In this document: positions 8,483 through 18,337 of the stretch, in pieces
Layout of the letters: each line of letters opens with the position of its first letter
Numbering within the stretch: the first letter of the stretch is position 1
Translations under genes and position numbers: made by a program
Source: Stappia sp. MMSF_3263
GTDB taxonomy: Bacteria > Pseudomonadota > Alphaproteobacteria > Rhizobiales > Stappiaceae
NCBI RefSeq assembly: GCF_030733745.1
Contig: NZ_JASHIK010000016.1
Location: 1-64,000, forward strand
Length of the DNA stretch: 64,000 nucleotides
Direction: 5' to 3'
Notes under the pieces: model-generated
Seen by the model: only the letters and a program-made list of their open reading frames with translations
Told to the model about the DNA's origin: nothing
Database searches by the model: none

Positions 8483-9325
8483 TCAGGCTTTCGCGAAAGC
8501 GTTGGCAAGCGCCACGAATTCCTCGATGGAGAGCTGTTCGGCCCTCTGTGTCGGTTCGGTTCCCACACTCCGGAGACGATCCTCGGCATCGCCGGCGAGC
8601 GGCTTCAGGCTGGCGCGAAGCATCTTGCGGCGCTGGCCGAAGGCAGCGGCCGTGAGCTTTTCCAGTGCCTTGAGATCGCAGGCAAGGGGTGAGGCGCGCG
8701 GCGTCAGGTGGACAATCGCCGAGGTCACCTTGGGCGGCGGCGTGAAGGCCTTGGCCCCGACCTCGAAGGCAAGCGTTGCATGGCAGCGCCAGCCGGCAAG
8801 CACGCCAAGCCGGCCATAGGCCTTGCTGCCGGGCGGCGCGACGATCCGTTCTGCGACTTCCTTCTGGAACATCAGCGTCAGCGATTGCCAGACGGGTGGC
8901 CAGTCCTCGCCGGTGATCCAGTCGATCAGGAGCTGGGTGCCGACATTGTAAGGCAGGTTGGCGACGATCTTCAGCGGACCGCCAGCGGCGATCTCCGGGA
9001 GCGCGAGGGCGAGGGCGTCGCCCTGGACGATCTCCAGCCGACCGGGATAATGCGCGGCGATCTGCTCCAGCGCCGGCAGACAGCGGGGATCCTTCTCGAC
9101 GGCCACGACACGTCTTGCACCGGCAACCAGCAGCGCGCGGGTGAGGCCGCCCGGTCCGGGGCCGACCTCCAGAACGGTGCACTCGCTCAGATCGCCTGCG
9201 GTCCGGGCGACTTTCAGCGTCAGGTTCAGGTCGAGCAGGAAGTTCTGCCCAAGCGATTTGCGGGCCTGCAGGTCATGGTCGCGAATGACCTCGCGCAATG
9301 GCGGCAGCGTGTCGATCTGGCTCAT
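8483..9325 (-). CDS. rsmA: 16S rRNA dimethyladenosine transferase
   Basis: RsmA (KsgA) dimethylates two adjacent adenosines in helix 45 of 16S rRNA during 30S maturation. The 280-residue protein has the N-terminal [10 protein letters not shown] signature, the SAM-binding [11 protein letters not shown] motif and the catalytic NLPYN motif. I chose ATG 9325, which overlaps the pdxA stop codon as TGATG. A GTG three bases earlier would add one residue. It is the last gene of the lptF-to-rsmA operon. The pdxA-rsmA pairing is widespread in proteobacteria. Confidence 0.96.
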   Translation of the reverse strand: MSQIDTLPPLREVIRDHDLQARKSLGQNFLLDLNLTLKVARTAGDLSECTVLEVGPGPGGLTRALLVAGARRVVAVEKDPRCLPALEQIAAHYPGRLEIVQGDALALALPEIAAGGPLKIVANLPYNVGTQLLIDWITGEDWPPVWQSLTLMFQKEVAERIVAPPGSKAYGRLGVLAGWRCHATLAFEVGAKAFTPPPKVTSAIVHLTPRASPLACDLKALEKLTAAAFGQRRKMLRASLKPLAGDAEDRLRSVGTEPTQRAEQLSIEEFVALANAFAKA

Positions 9326-10341
9326 CACACGAGGTCTGGATCGGCCAGCACGGCGGCAAGGCGAATGGCGGCGGACAGGCTGTCGGGACGAGCGGTGCCC
9401 GTAGCGGCGATGGCAAGGGCTGTGCCGTGGTCGGGCGAGGTGCGCACGAAGGGCAAGCCGAGCGTGGCGTTGACCGCATCGTGGAAGGCGAGCGTCTTGG
9501 CCGGGATCAACGCCTGATCGTGATACATGGCGAGCGCGCAGTCATAGTCCTTGCGGGCCTCGGCATGGAACATCGTGTCGGCGGGCAGGGGACCGATGGC
9601 ATCGATCCCCTCCGCGCGCAGTTCGGCGATCGCCGGCATGATCACCTCTTCATCCTCGCGGCCGATCGAGCCGCCTTCCCCCGCATGCGGGTTCAACCCG
9701 GCGATGGCCAGGCGCGGTTTCTCGATGCGGAAACGGCGCACCAGGTCGCGCTGCACGATGCGCGCGGTGCGCACGATCAGTTCGCTCGTGAGCGTTGCAG
9801 GGACCTGCGACAGCGGGATGTGAATGGTCACCGGCACCACCAGCAGGTCCGGGCCGGCAAGCAGCATCACCGGCTCGTGGTCGCTGCCTCCGGCCCGCCG
9901 CGCCAGTTCGCCAAGAAACTCGGTGTGGCCGGGATGGGCGAAGCCGGCGTCGTAGAGCGACTTCTTGTTGATCGGATTGGTAACGACACCCGCCGCGGCT
10001 CCGCTCATCGTGTCGCCGACGGCGCGCTCGATCGACGCGATCACCGCGTCCGCATTCGCCGGATCGGCGGTTCCCGGCGTGTCCGTGACAGATTTCTCGA
10101 GCGGCACGACGGGGAGGTAGTCCGCGAAAGCCTCCAGCGCCTCTCCCGGCGTCAGTTCGGCGAGCGGCACGGTGAGACCCAGCCGGCCGGCGCGCGCGGC
10201 GAGGAAGGCCGGATCCGCGAGCACGTAGAAGGGCGGCAGTTCACGCGCGACGCGGTCGCTCCAGGCGGCAAGCAGGGTGTCGGGCCCGATGCCGCCCGGT
10301 TCACCCATGGTCACCGCCAGCGGAAGAAGGCTGGTTCGCAT
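9325..10341 (-). CDS. pdxA: 4-hydroxythreonine-4-phosphate dehydrogenase
   Basis: PdxA oxidises 4-phosphohydroxy-L-threonine in the DXP-dependent pathway to pyridoxal phosphate. The 338-residue protein starts with [14 protein letters not shown], the family signature. Metal-ligand histidines lie in the GHTEFL, IHIPL and MYHDQALIP regions, and the [12 protein letters not shown] and [10 protein letters not shown] stretches are typical. It starts 9 bases after the surA-like stop and overlaps rsmA by TGATG. The surA-pdxA-rsmA order is the same as in E. coli. Confidence 0.96.
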   Translation of the reverse strand: MRTSLLPLAVTMGEPGGIGPDTLLAAWSDRVARELPPFYVLADPAFLAARAGRLGLTVPLAELTPGEALEAFADYLPVVPLEKSVTDTPGTADPANADAVIASIERAVGDTMSGAAAGVVTNPINKKSLYDAGFAHPGHTEFLGELARRAGGSDHEPVMLLAGPDLLVVPVTIHIPLSQVPATLTSELIVRTARIVQRDLVRRFRIEKPRLAIAGLNPHAGEGGSIGREDEEVIMPAIAELRAEGIDAIGPLPADTMFHAEARKDYDCALAMYHDQALIPAKTLAFHDAVNATLGLPFVRTSPDHGTALAIAATGTARPDSLSAAIRLAAVLADPDLV

Positions 10342-10350
10342 CCGGATCGT

Positions 10351-11277
10351 CTAGCGGTAGTCGATGATGGCGCGGCGGCGGAGCTCGCGCAGGTAGCGCC
10401 GGCTGAGCTGCTGCCCCTCCTTGTCGCGCAACTCGTCCTCGACCTCCATGCGCGCGGCGACGTTGCTGGCGATCTCCTGCTTGTCGCAGAGCGCGAACAT
10501 CTCATAGCCGTTCGACGTGGTCTGCGGGGCAGTGACCTTGCCGACCGCGATCTTGTCGAGCTCCTTCTTCAGCTCGCCCGGGATTTCGGTTTCCAGCCGG
10601 GTCTTGATCGGCAGCACGACGACCTCGCGGTACTGGCGGGCCAGCGTTTCGGCCTCGTTGCAGGAGGTGAACTGGGCCCGGTACTTGTCGGCCTCGCGAC
10701 GGCGTTGCGCCTTGGTGCCGGCCGAGGACTTCGCCGGCACGACGACGACGATGCCCTGGACCCGGTATTCCATGCTCTTGTTCGTGTCCTCATCGTCCTT
10801 TTTCCGAAGGGCGGCGATGACATCGGACTCGGCGATGCGCACTTCCTGCTGGAAGCGGGCCCGCAGGATCTGCGTCCAGGCAATCTCGCTCTCCAGGCGC
10901 GAGCGCAGCGTCTCGGGGTTGATGCCCGACTGGCGGAGCACCTGGGTGAGGCGGCTGGGCGTCAGCTTGACCCGGCCGGCGAGCGTGGCATAGGCCTCGT
11001 CGACCTCGGCCTTGGAGACATTCAGGCCGGCGCGGGTGGCTTCCTGCATCTTCAGCGTGTCGTTGACGAGCTCTTCCATCGCCTGACGGGTCGTGCCGGA
11101 GCCACCGCGACCGGTGGTCAGGCGCAGCAGGCCCGCGCGCTGCTTGATATCGTAGGTGGTGATGGGCTTGTTGTTGACGATCACCTTGATGGCGGTCTGC
11201 GCCACCACGGGAGTGCCCGCAACACTCGCTGCGAACAGCATCGCCAGGGTGGCGAGCATCCAGCGCTTTCCAGTCAT
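10351..11277 (-). CDS. surA: SurA-like periplasmic chaperone/peptidyl-prolyl isomerase
   Basis: From ATG 11277 the 308-residue product has a Sec signal peptide (LATLAMLFAASVAGTPVVAQ, cleavage after residue ~27). It is followed by a SurA N-terminal domain (IKVIVNNKPITTYDIKQRA, then EELVNDTLKMQEA) and a parvulin-like C-terminal domain that is quite divergent. An earlier in-frame start at 11439 would bury the signal peptide. SurA escorts outer-membrane proteins such as LptD through the periplasm. Its position directly after lptD fits this role. It is shorter than E. coli SurA (428 residues), with at most one parvulin domain, so isomerase activity is uncertain. Confidence 0.88.
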   Translation of the reverse strand: MTGKRWMLATLAMLFAASVAGTPVVAQTAIKVIVNNKPITTYDIKQRAGLLRLTTGRGGSGTTRQAMEELVNDTLKMQEATRAGLNVSKAEVDEAYATLAGRVKLTPSRLTQVLRQSGINPETLRSRLESEIAWTQILRARFQQEVRIAESDVIAALRKKDDEDTNKSMEYRVQGIVVVVPAKSSAGTKAQRRREADKYRAQFTSCNEAETLARQYREVVVLPIKTRLETEIPGELKKELDKIAVGKVTAPQTTSNGYEMFALCDKQEIASNVAARMEVEDELRDKEGQQLSRRYLRELRRRAIIDYR

Positions 11278-11465
11278 TCCGTTCCCCCTGTCGTCGCGTG
11301 TCGCGGACCGTGTGCGCGCTCCGGGGTTGCTGGCCACCGGCTGTTGCGTCTCTTTCATCGGTTCGCGCGCGGGCCGGCGAGCGTGTGCATGCGCTCCCGG
11401 CATCCCGGTTTCATCCGACCGCAATTCCTGCTTTCGCACCAGAAAACGGCCAAATTCCGTCGGGC

Positions 11466-13904
11466 CTAGTTGTTGCCGTTGGTCGAGAACTGCGTATCGC
11501 CGAGCGTGCGCAGGCCGAAGCGGAAGAAGAACAACCGGTCCGTGGTCTGCCCGTTGTTGCGGCTGCGGTCCTCGGCATAGGCGAGCGAGACGGAGAAGCC
11601 TTCGTCGTCGTAGCCGATGCCGAAACTGTCGCGCACCATGTTCTTGCGCTGCAGGTCGTAGCGCACCGAGCCGAACAGGCGCCAGTTCTCCTGCAAACGC
11701 AGGCTGGCGGAGCCGATCACTTCCTCGCGCGGCGTGCCGATCCCGAGATTGGGCTGGGCCGACAGATAGGCATAGGCGAGATTGCCGGTCAGCGGTCCGT
11801 AGATGCCCGTCGCCTCGATCTGGCCGCGGCGGATGGAGAAATTCTTGTGGTCGAAGCGCGCCTGGGCGCCGACGCGCAGGCCCTGGCGGCTGTCGAAATA
11901 GAGGCTGCCGACATAGTCGCTGTAATTGGTGGCAAGGCCCGAACTGCTGGTCGCGTCGAGAATGTCGGCGGTCTTGAAGGAGTTGGTGCCGCCCATGTGG
12001 AACGACCGGCCGAACAGCGCGCTGACATTGAAGCCTTCATCGAACTGCAGGCTGTATTTCAGGCCGATATTGGCGCGCGTGCCACCTTCGCTGCGGTCGA
12101 AGCCGGAGAACTTGTCATATTCGAAGAGGGTGGTGGAATCGAAGACGATGCTTTGCGCGTCCTCGTTCGGCAACTCGCCGATGCGCCCCTCGTTGGGACG
12201 GACGATGACCTGGGCGACAGGCTCGATGATCTGGTTGCCACCCTCGAACGTGCCGATGAACGGGAAACGATAGTCGATGCCGACCGCCGGCATGATCCGG
12301 CCGACAAAGGACTCATCGGTCAGCGCGGCGACGTTCTTGTCCTGCGACGACAGGAAGTAGAGGTCGCCCTTCACATAGGCGAAAGGCGTGAACACCTGGC
12401 CGAGGGGATCGATCACCGTGGAGCGCCAGTCGGCGCGCAGGCTGGTGCGGGTAAAGGTACCCTCGACACCGCGGAACCGGGTGGTCGCGCCGACCTGGAT
12501 CGCGTCGGTCTGGTCACGCGTCAGGCTTGTCAGGTTGCCGGTGAAGGACAGTTCGCCGCCGGCGATCGGATCCTCGAAGATGTAGTTCCAGTCGAGAACC
12601 GGATGGACGAAGGGCTGCTTGTCCTGCAGGCGGCTGCCGACCGGACTGAAGCCGGGGGCGTTGAAGCCGGCGGCGGCCGTGTAGTCCTCCTGGGAGATGC
12701 GGAAGGCATAGCTCCTCAGGTCGAAGCGGTTCCGCTCGCTCTGCCCTGTCAGGTAGATCTGCGACACGTCGGCCGCATTGCCGAAGCGGGTAAACTTGTA
12801 ATCGTCCAGGAACGACCGGTCGGTGCGCCAGGATGCGTCCCAACCCCATTTCCAGCGTTCGTTGATATCGAACTCGCCCTTGGAGGCGACCACGCCGCGG
12901 AACCGGCGGTTGCCGCTCGACGTTGTGTATTCGCCCGGCTGGGCCTGGATGAGGCCGCCGACATGGATCGAATAGGAGCCGTCGATGAGCTTCTGGCGCC
13001 ACTCGGCCTGGCTGAGCACGCCTTGCTTGGTCAGCGGCGTTGCCGACAGCAAGAGGTCGTAGGTCTCGCCCAGTGCCAGGTAATAGGGCACGCGCACGCC
13101 AACACCCACCCGGTCGCCGAAGACGGCCGAGGGAATCAGGAAGCCGGACTTCCGCTTGACGCTCGGATCCGGCATCGAGAGATAGGGCAGATAGACCAGC
13201 GATCGGCCGAAGAACTCGAGTGAGGCCTTCTCGAACTCGATCGTCCGTTCCTGCTGGTTGTGCACGATGGTCTGCGCGCGAATGCGCCACAGGGGCGGCT
13301 TCTCCGGCGGATTCCGGGGCTTCGTGTAGACCGTGTAGAGGCCGTTTTCGAAGGTCGTGCGGTTGCCGTCCTCGCGTTTGGCGCTCTCGGCGAGGAACCG
13401 CGTGCGCTCCGGCGTGTCGAGTTGCAGGGCGGTGGCGAAACCGTCGCGCAGGTCCTCGGAAAGGTCCATGGACCCGGCGCGCAGCACATTGCCGTCCGGT
13501 TCCGTCAGCCGAACATTGCCATTGGCGCGCAGCCGTCCGTTGCGCCGGTCGAAGTCGACGCGGTCGGCCTCCACCGTGTTGCCGCCGTAATAGATCTGCA
13601 CATTGCCGACGGCCGAGATCACGTCCCGGTCGAAATCGTATCGCAGCTCGTTGGCCTCAAGCAGCAGTGGATCTGCGGGATCGACCTGGTTGGCAAGCGT
13701 GTTGACGAGGTCTGCCTGCGCCGCTGCGGGAACTGCCTGGAAGGGCAGGGTGACAAGGGCGGCAAGGAGCGTTCCGGACAGGACGGTGCCGGCAAGCATC
13801 GCGGCGCGCATGCCTGCGCGCGTGCGAACACGACCGCGCACCGCGTCCTTTACGGACATGCGGCGCGGCAATTCGGCAATGCCTGCAGGAACGGCCAAGC
13901 TCAT
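11466..13904 (-). CDS. lptD: LPS-assembly outer membrane protein LptD
   Basis: LptD is the outer-membrane beta-barrel that inserts lipopolysaccharide into the outer leaflet. The start at 13904 overlaps the lptG stop codon (TGATG) and gives 812 residues. An N-terminal signal segment lies near residues 30-62, ending in AVPAAAQ. An LptA-like jellyroll follows (residues ~75-190, with ELRYDFDRDVISAVGNV and the GNVRLTEPDG repeat). Then comes a long C-terminal barrel rich in alternating aromatic strands. It is followed by the surA-like chaperone gene after 188 bases with no separate gene in the gap. Confidence 0.95.
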   Translation of the reverse strand: MSLAVPAGIAELPRRMSVKDAVRGRVRTRAGMRAAMLAGTVLSGTLLAALVTLPFQAVPAAAQADLVNTLANQVDPADPLLLEANELRYDFDRDVISAVGNVQIYYGGNTVEADRVDFDRRNGRLRANGNVRLTEPDGNVLRAGSMDLSEDLRDGFATALQLDTPERTRFLAESAKREDGNRTTFENGLYTVYTKPRNPPEKPPLWRIRAQTIVHNQQERTIEFEKASLEFFGRSLVYLPYLSMPDPSVKRKSGFLIPSAVFGDRVGVGVRVPYYLALGETYDLLLSATPLTKQGVLSQAEWRQKLIDGSYSIHVGGLIQAQPGEYTTSSGNRRFRGVVASKGEFDINERWKWGWDASWRTDRSFLDDYKFTRFGNAADVSQIYLTGQSERNRFDLRSYAFRISQEDYTAAAGFNAPGFSPVGSRLQDKQPFVHPVLDWNYIFEDPIAGGELSFTGNLTSLTRDQTDAIQVGATTRFRGVEGTFTRTSLRADWRSTVIDPLGQVFTPFAYVKGDLYFLSSQDKNVAALTDESFVGRIMPAVGIDYRFPFIGTFEGGNQIIEPVAQVIVRPNEGRIGELPNEDAQSIVFDSTTLFEYDKFSGFDRSEGGTRANIGLKYSLQFDEGFNVSALFGRSFHMGGTNSFKTADILDATSSSGLATNYSDYVGSLYFDSRQGLRVGAQARFDHKNFSIRRGQIEATGIYGPLTGNLAYAYLSAQPNLGIGTPREEVIGSASLRLQENWRLFGSVRYDLQRKNMVRDSFGIGYDDEGFSVSLAYAEDRSRNNGQTTDRLFFFRFGLRTLGDTQFSTNGNN

Positions 13905-15010
13905 CAGCCGTCCTCCAGGTGAAGGAGGATCGTGATCCCCATCAAGACTCCAAACACTCCAGGTGCCCACGCGGCAAGGAGCGGAGGCACGATTCCCGCG
14001 CCGCCGAGGTCCTTGCCCAACTCCGACAGAACGTAAAGCACGAACCCGGCAAGGATTCCACCCAGAATCAGGCGGCCGACACCCCCCATCCGCGAAACCC
14101 TCAGGGAAACGCAGGCGGCAATCAGCACCATTGCGGCCAAAAGCGCGGGTCGGGCCAGAAGTGTCTGATATTGAAGTGAATAACGATATGCCGGTAAACC
14201 CGCGCGCTGTGACAATTCGATCACACGCGGAAGGTCCCAGAATCCGATGGATTCGGGAGCCGCGATGCTCTCGCGCACCTCTGTCGGGGTCAGGTAGGTG
14301 GACACCGAATAGGACGTGAACGCGCGAGGATCGCCGCTCGTCGAATAGACGGTTCCACTGGAAAGTCGCCAGGACTGGTCGGCAAGGACGGCCTCGCGCG
14401 CCTCGATGCGCTCGACGAAGGACCCCTTCCTGTCGAAGGTGAAGACGGTGACGCCGAGCAACCGCTCGCCATTGTCGAGAATCTGCTTGGCATGAAGAAC
14501 CGATTCGCCATCGACGCCGTCCTGGCGCAACCAGATGTCGCCGGTGGTCTGCAGCAGGAAGTTCTGCTCCCGGCCAAACAGGCCCGAGGCGATCTCGTCC
14601 GACTGGGTGCGAAGCACCACCGCAAGAGGGTTGTAGACCAGCACCGCGGCGATGCCGATGAGGAGGCCGACCGCCAATGCAGGAGCGGTGAACTGCCAGA
14701 CGGAGACACCGGCGGCGCGCGCCACCACCAGCTCCAGCTTGCGGCTGAGCCCGAGAAAGGCGGTTATGGCGCCGAACAGAACCGCGAAGGGGAGCACCTG
14801 CTCCATCAGCTGGGGCACCCTGAGCAGCGATATGAGGCCGATGCGCGCAAGGCTCGCGCCTTCCTGATCGCTGGCTCGCCGCAGCAATTCCAGCGCGTCG
14901 AAGACGAAGATCAGGACGGCGGCGAGCAGGAACAGGCCGCCGATCGAGACGAGAAAGCGCAAGGCCAGATAGACGGCAAGGGTGCGACCGGAGCGGGCGG
15001 TGGTGAGCAT
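13904..15010 (-). CDS. lptG: LPS export ABC transporter permease LptG
   Basis: LptG with LptF forms the inner-membrane permease that extracts LPS for the Lpt bridge, powered by LptB (not in this window). ATG 15010 lies one base after the lptF stop and gives 368 residues. The layout is family-typical: an N-terminal helix pair (VYLALRFLVSIGGLFLL), a periplasmic beta-jellyroll in the middle (with WRLSSGTVYSTSGDP), and three C-terminal helices ending in the GVFGVLMGITILLHLEDG region. It overlaps lptD by one codon shift (TGATG), so translation is probably coupled. Confidence 0.95.
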   Translation of the reverse strand: MLTTARSGRTLAVYLALRFLVSIGGLFLLAAVLIFVFDALELLRRASDQEGASLARIGLISLLRVPQLMEQVLPFAVLFGAITAFLGLSRKLELVVARAAGVSVWQFTAPALAVGLLIGIAAVLVYNPLAVVLRTQSDEIASGLFGREQNFLLQTTGDIWLRQDGVDGESVLHAKQILDNGERLLGVTVFTFDRKGSFVERIEAREAVLADQSWRLSSGTVYSTSGDPRAFTSYSVSTYLTPTEVRESIAAPESIGFWDLPRVIELSQRAGLPAYRYSLQYQTLLARPALLAAMVLIAACVSLRVSRMGGVGRLILGGILAGFVLYVLSELGKDLGGAGIVPPLLAAWAPGVFGVLMGITILLHLEDG

Positions 15011-15011
15011 C

Positions 15012-16199
15012 TCAGGCGGCTCCGCCCTGCTGGCGGCCCTGCAGCCGCGACACGAGATGCTCGATCTGCTCGGCCAGCCGTTCTCCGGTCGCGGCAAGGG
15101 CGCTCATCCAGCGTGGCCTGCGGGGAACAGCGATCGCCCAGGCGGCGATCGCAATGGCGGCAAGGGGAACCAGATAGAGGGCAAAGCGCGCCGCAGGCAG
15201 GCCGGGAACGAGCGTCAGCACGCCAAAACCGGCGGTGCGCAGCAGTATTGCAAGGACCAGCGCCACCAAAATCGCGACGTGCCGGTTCTGCCGCGTGGTC
15301 TTCGGTTCGCCGGCAAACAGGTAGACGATCAGGGCAAAGGCGAGCGGATAGAGCGGTTGGCTCAGCCGGTCGTGCAGTTCCGCCACGAGGCGGCTGCGGT
15401 TGTCGGCGGCGTAGGCGTCGCCGTCGTCCGGGGCGATGAGGTCGAGAGTGGAGCGCTCGCTCGACTTGTAGGTGGACACCGTGCCGGTCGGTACCATGCT
15501 CGACAGATCGAAGGCGTAGGACTGGAAACGGACGATGGAGATGCTGCCATTGGCCCTGGTGCGCCGCTGGATCGTGCCGTCCTGCATCACCAGCAGGGTG
15601 CGGCCGGCCGCTTCAACGATCTGTCCCCGCGCGGCCTCGTAGGTGAAGACGGTGTCCTCGGCCCGCTCGTCATGCATCAGGAGACCGTCGAGCTGGCCTT
15701 CGCCGCCCCGGTTGCGGATGTGGAAGGTGAGGCCGTCCTCGATGCCGATGAAGCGGCCCGGGCGGACGATGTTGGCGACGAGATCGACGCGTACCTGGGT
15801 GATCTCGTCGCGCAAGGCGGCAAGCCCGGCCGGCGCCAGCACCAGCGACAGGGTGGCGCACAGAAGACTGACCGCTGCCGCGAAGCACAGGACCGGACGC
15901 AGGAGCACCGAGCGCGAGGCGCCGGAGGCGTTGATGACGATGAGCTCGCTGTCGTTGGACAGGGTGTTGAGCACGACGATCAGCGCGATCAGCAGCGCGA
16001 AGGGTGCGATTGCCAGCACCAGGAACGGCATCGCCAGCATGGTCATGCCGATGAATTGGACGATGGTCTGTCCCTTGGCCGTCACCAGGTCGAGTTGGCG
16101 CAGCGCCTGCGTCGCCCAAACGACACCGGCCAGCGCTGCCAGCGTCACCAGAAAGACGGCAGTCAGGCGCCGGAAGACGTAACGCTCGAAGGTGGTCAT
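15012..16199 (-). CDS. lptF: LPS export ABC transporter permease LptF
   Basis: LptF is the partner permease of LptG. The 395-residue protein opens with FERYVFRRLTAVFLVTLAAL, followed by the second helix with MLAMPFLVLAIAPFALLIAL and the coupling segment NDSELIVINASGASR. The periplasmic domain follows, then C-terminal helices. It is the first gene of lptF-lptG-lptD-surA-pdxA-rsmA. Gaps are between one-base overlap and 9 bases except for 188 bases before surA. Confidence 0.95.
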   Translation of the reverse strand: MTTFERYVFRRLTAVFLVTLAALAGVVWATQALRQLDLVTAKGQTIVQFIGMTMLAMPFLVLAIAPFALLIALIVVLNTLSNDSELIVINASGASRSVLLRPVLCFAAAVSLLCATLSLVLAPAGLAALRDEITQVRVDLVANIVRPGRFIGIEDGLTFHIRNRGGEGQLDGLLMHDERAEDTVFTYEAARGQIVEAAGRTLLVMQDGTIQRRTRANGSISIVRFQSYAFDLSSMVPTGTVSTYKSSERSTLDLIAPDDGDAYAADNRSRLVAELHDRLSQPLYPLAFALIVYLFAGEPKTTRQNRHVAILVALVLAILLRTAGFGVLTLVPGLPAARFALYLVPLAAIAIAAWAIAVPRRPRWMSALAATGERLAEQIEHLVSRLQGRQQGGAA

Positions 16200-16566
16200 C
16201 AGGTCCGTGTCGTGCTGTGCCGCTATTGGCCCATGGCCCGGTTGAATGAATCGGCAAGCGAGGCCTGCGCCGGCGCATCGGCGGCTTGCGTTGCCACTGT
16301 GCCCGATTAGGCGCGAGTTTAGGTAAATACTCCGAGAAGAAAAAGGGTTAAGCGAAAATTAACAAGGCTCCGTCTTTGCCTCCGGCTTGCCGAGGGACGA
16401 AACTGGTACCATTGTAGAGAGGGAACGCGCCGGCCGGGCCGCGACGAACGCCCGCTGCCGGCCGCGCTGCGCGGTCTCCGCCGCGATCCGGCCGTACCTT
16501 TCCGGTCGGGCCTGCCGCGGTTGGCACCCGTTACGACCATTTTCCCTCAGACAAGAGGTTTCAACC
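16200..16566. other. Divergent intergenic region lptF / pepA, no gene
   Basis: The 367 bases between lptF and pepA contain an A+T-rich stretch at 16320-16375, the likely shared promoter region. Nothing with coding character and a ribosome binding site is seen. Confidence 0.55.
16324..16351 (-). promoter_or_regulatory. Putative promoter of the lptF operon
   Basis: On the minus strand TTAACC, 16 bases, then TATTTA falls in the only A+T-rich part of the intergenic region, about 125 bases before lptF. Weak visual match. Confidence 0.3.
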
Positions 16567-18063
16567 TTGCTCCCCAAGATCTCCTTCGCAAAGCTGGCCG
16601 CCCCCGAGAAGGGCGTGGCCGTTGTCTTCGTCGACGATGCCCTGGCACTTGGCAAGACCGCCGGCGCGATCGGCGACGGCGTCGAGGCCCTCGTCAAGCG
16701 CGCGGCGGACGCGGCCGGTTTTTCCGGCAAGTCGAAGTCGGTACTGGACCTGCTGGCCCCGGCCGGTACCGGTCTCGACCGGCTCGTGGTCATCGGCCTC
16801 GGCAAGGCGGGTGCGGTCTCCGGGCTTGGCGAGAACGACTGGGCAGCGCTTGGCGGCGTTGCTATGGGCGCCGTCGGGCGGGCGAAGGCGGCCGAGATGG
16901 TGCTGGAGACCGCTGAAGGCGAGGTCGCGCCGGCCATGGCCGCGGCCTTCGCGATGGGCATGAAGCTGCGCGCCTACACGTTCGATCGCTACAAGACCCG
17001 CAAGGATGACGAGGACAAGCCGAAAACGGCCGCCAAGGTTACGCTGGCAACCGGTGACACCAAGGCGGCGAAGAAGGCCTGGGCGGATGCCGATGCCGTC
17101 AGCGATGGCACGCTGCTGGCCCGCGACCTGGTCAACGAGCCGGCCAACGTGCTGACGACGCTGGAATTCGCCAAACGCGCCAGCGAGCTTGCCGGGCTCG
17201 GCGTCGAGATCGAGGTGCTTGACGAAAAGGCGATGAAGAAACTCAAGATGGACGCGCTGCTCGGCGTGGCCCAGGGCTCGGACAGCCCGCCGCGCATGGT
17301 CATCATGCGCTGGAACGGGGGCAAGAAGGATGCCGCGCCTGTGGCTTTCGTGGGCAAGGGCGTCGTCTTCGACACGGGCGGCATCTCGATCAAGCCGGCC
17401 GCCTCGATGGAAGACATGAAGGGCGACATGGGCGGGGCGGCGGCCGTCACCGGCCTGATGCATGCGCTGGCGGCCCGCAAGGCCAAGGTCAATGCCATCG
17501 GCGTGATCGGTCTTGTGGAGAACATGCCGGATGGCAAGGCTCAGCGCCCCGGCGACATTGTCACGGCGATGTCGGGAGCGACCATCGAGATCATCAACAC
17601 CGACGCGGAAGGCCGCCTCGTGCTGGCCGACGCGCTCTGGTACACGCAGGACCGGTTCAAGCCGGCCTTCATGATCAACCTGGCAACGCTGACCGGGGCG
17701 GTGCTGATCGCGCTCGGCAGCCAGCATGCCGGTATCTTCTCCAACGATGACGAACTGGCCGGACGTCTGGCCGATGCGGGCCTGGCCACGGAGGAGCGCG
17801 TCTGGCGGCTGCCGCTGTCGGCGGAATACGACAAGCTGATCGACACGCCCAATGCCGACATGAAGAACACGGGCGGGCGGCTTGCCGGCTCGATCACGGC
17901 GGCGCAGTTCCTGCAGCGTTTCGTCAATGACGTGCCGTGGGTGCACATCGATGTCGCGGGCACGGCGATGAGCAGCCCGAAGACGGATATCAGCAAGACC
18001 TGGGCATCGGGTTACGGTGTGCGCCTGCTCGACCGGCTGGTGCGCGACCACTACGAAGGCTGA
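16567..18063 (+). CDS. pepA: Leucyl aminopeptidase (M17)
   Basis: A cytoplasmic dinuclear-metal aminopeptidase of about 498 residues. The best start is TTG 16567 ([11 protein letters not shown]), 9 bases after AGAGG; upstream in-frame sequence is Arg-rich and unlike PepA. All active-site residues of the E. coli enzyme are present at a constant offset of six: Lys264, Asp269, Lys276, Asp287, Asp346, Glu348 and Arg350, the last three inside [14 protein letters not shown]. PepA proteins can also bind DNA in E. coli, but I see no sign here for or against that. holC follows, as in many proteobacteria. Confidence 0.95.
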   Translation: MLPKISFAKLAAPEKGVAVVFVDDALALGKTAGAIGDGVEALVKRAADAAGFSGKSKSVLDLLAPAGTGLDRLVVIGLGKAGAVSGLGENDWAALGGVAMGAVGRAKAAEMVLETAEGEVAPAMAAAFAMGMKLRAYTFDRYKTRKDDEDKPKTAAKVTLATGDTKAAKKAWADADAVSDGTLLARDLVNEPANVLTTLEFAKRASELAGLGVEIEVLDEKAMKKLKMDALLGVAQGSDSPPRMVIMRWNGGKKDAAPVAFVGKGVVFDTGGISIKPAASMEDMKGDMGGAAAVTGLMHALAARKAKVNAIGVIGLVENMPDGKAQRPGDIVTAMSGATIEIINTDAEGRLVLADALWYTQDRFKPAFMINLATLTGAVLIALGSQHAGIFSNDDELAGRLADAGLATEERVWRLPLSAEYDKLIDTPNADMKNTGGRLAGSITAAQFLQRFVNDVPWVHIDVAGTAMSSPKTDISKTWASGYGVRLLDRLVRDHYEG

Positions 18064-18075
18064 CGGACGATGCAA

Positions 18076-18104
18076 AGCGGGAAGGGGCTTTGCGCCTTCC
18101 CGCT
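18076..18104 (+). terminator. Hairpin after pepA (no T tract)
   Basis: A 10-bp perfect stem (18076-18085 with 18095-18104) starts 12 bases after the pepA stop. No T run follows. Confidence 0.45.
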
Positions 18105-18135
18105 CCATTGTCCGGGGCGACGCCCCGCCGGACAC

Positions 18136-18160
18136 AAAAAACCCGCCTGACGGGCGGGTT
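18136..18160 (-). terminator. Intrinsic terminator of the 39-residue peptide gene
   Basis: An 8-bp stem (18140-18147 with 18153-18160) is followed on the minus strand by six T. It lies 57 bases downstream of the minus-strand small gene at 18218-18337. Its strandedness supports a real minus-strand transcript there. Confidence 0.75.
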
Positions 18161-18217
18161 GCTCTGTCTGTCCGTATCGCGACGGGACCACCTGCCGGAG
18201 CAGGCGTTTTTTTCAGG

Positions 18218-18337
18218 TCAGCAGGTCTTGTAGGCCGCGCAGGAGCCGACCGGCTCGCTCACCACGGTCCCCATTGCCGTCGTGACGCCGGCAAGGCCGA
18301 GTACCAGACCGAAAAACAACACAATCCGCAAAGCCAT
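18218..18337 (-). CDS. Small secreted or membrane peptide, 39 residues
   Basis: I do not recognise this family. The frame starts with ATG 18337, seven bases after a GGGAGA ribosome binding site, and ends with TGA. The product begins MALRIVLFFGLVLGLAGVTT, a hydrophobic helix that could be a signal peptide or membrane anchor. A short polar tail follows, ending SCAAYKTC with two cysteines at residues 33 and 39. There is no lipobox of the usual form. A minus-strand terminator with a T tract follows. It lies between the plus-strand genes pepA and holC on the opposite strand, so it must have its own promoter. Start site, codon choice and terminator together make a real gene likely. Function is unknown. 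Confidence 0.75.
   Translation of the reverse strand: MALRIVLFFGLVLGLAGVTTAMGTVVSEPVGSCAAYKTC

Noticed and set aside
9298-11469. 723-codon open frame on the plus strand
   Set aside because: Antisense to pdxA and the surA-like gene; composition is the mirror of their codon bias.
11298-13223. 641-codon plus-strand open frame
   Set aside because: Antisense to lptD; no motif, no ribosome binding site.
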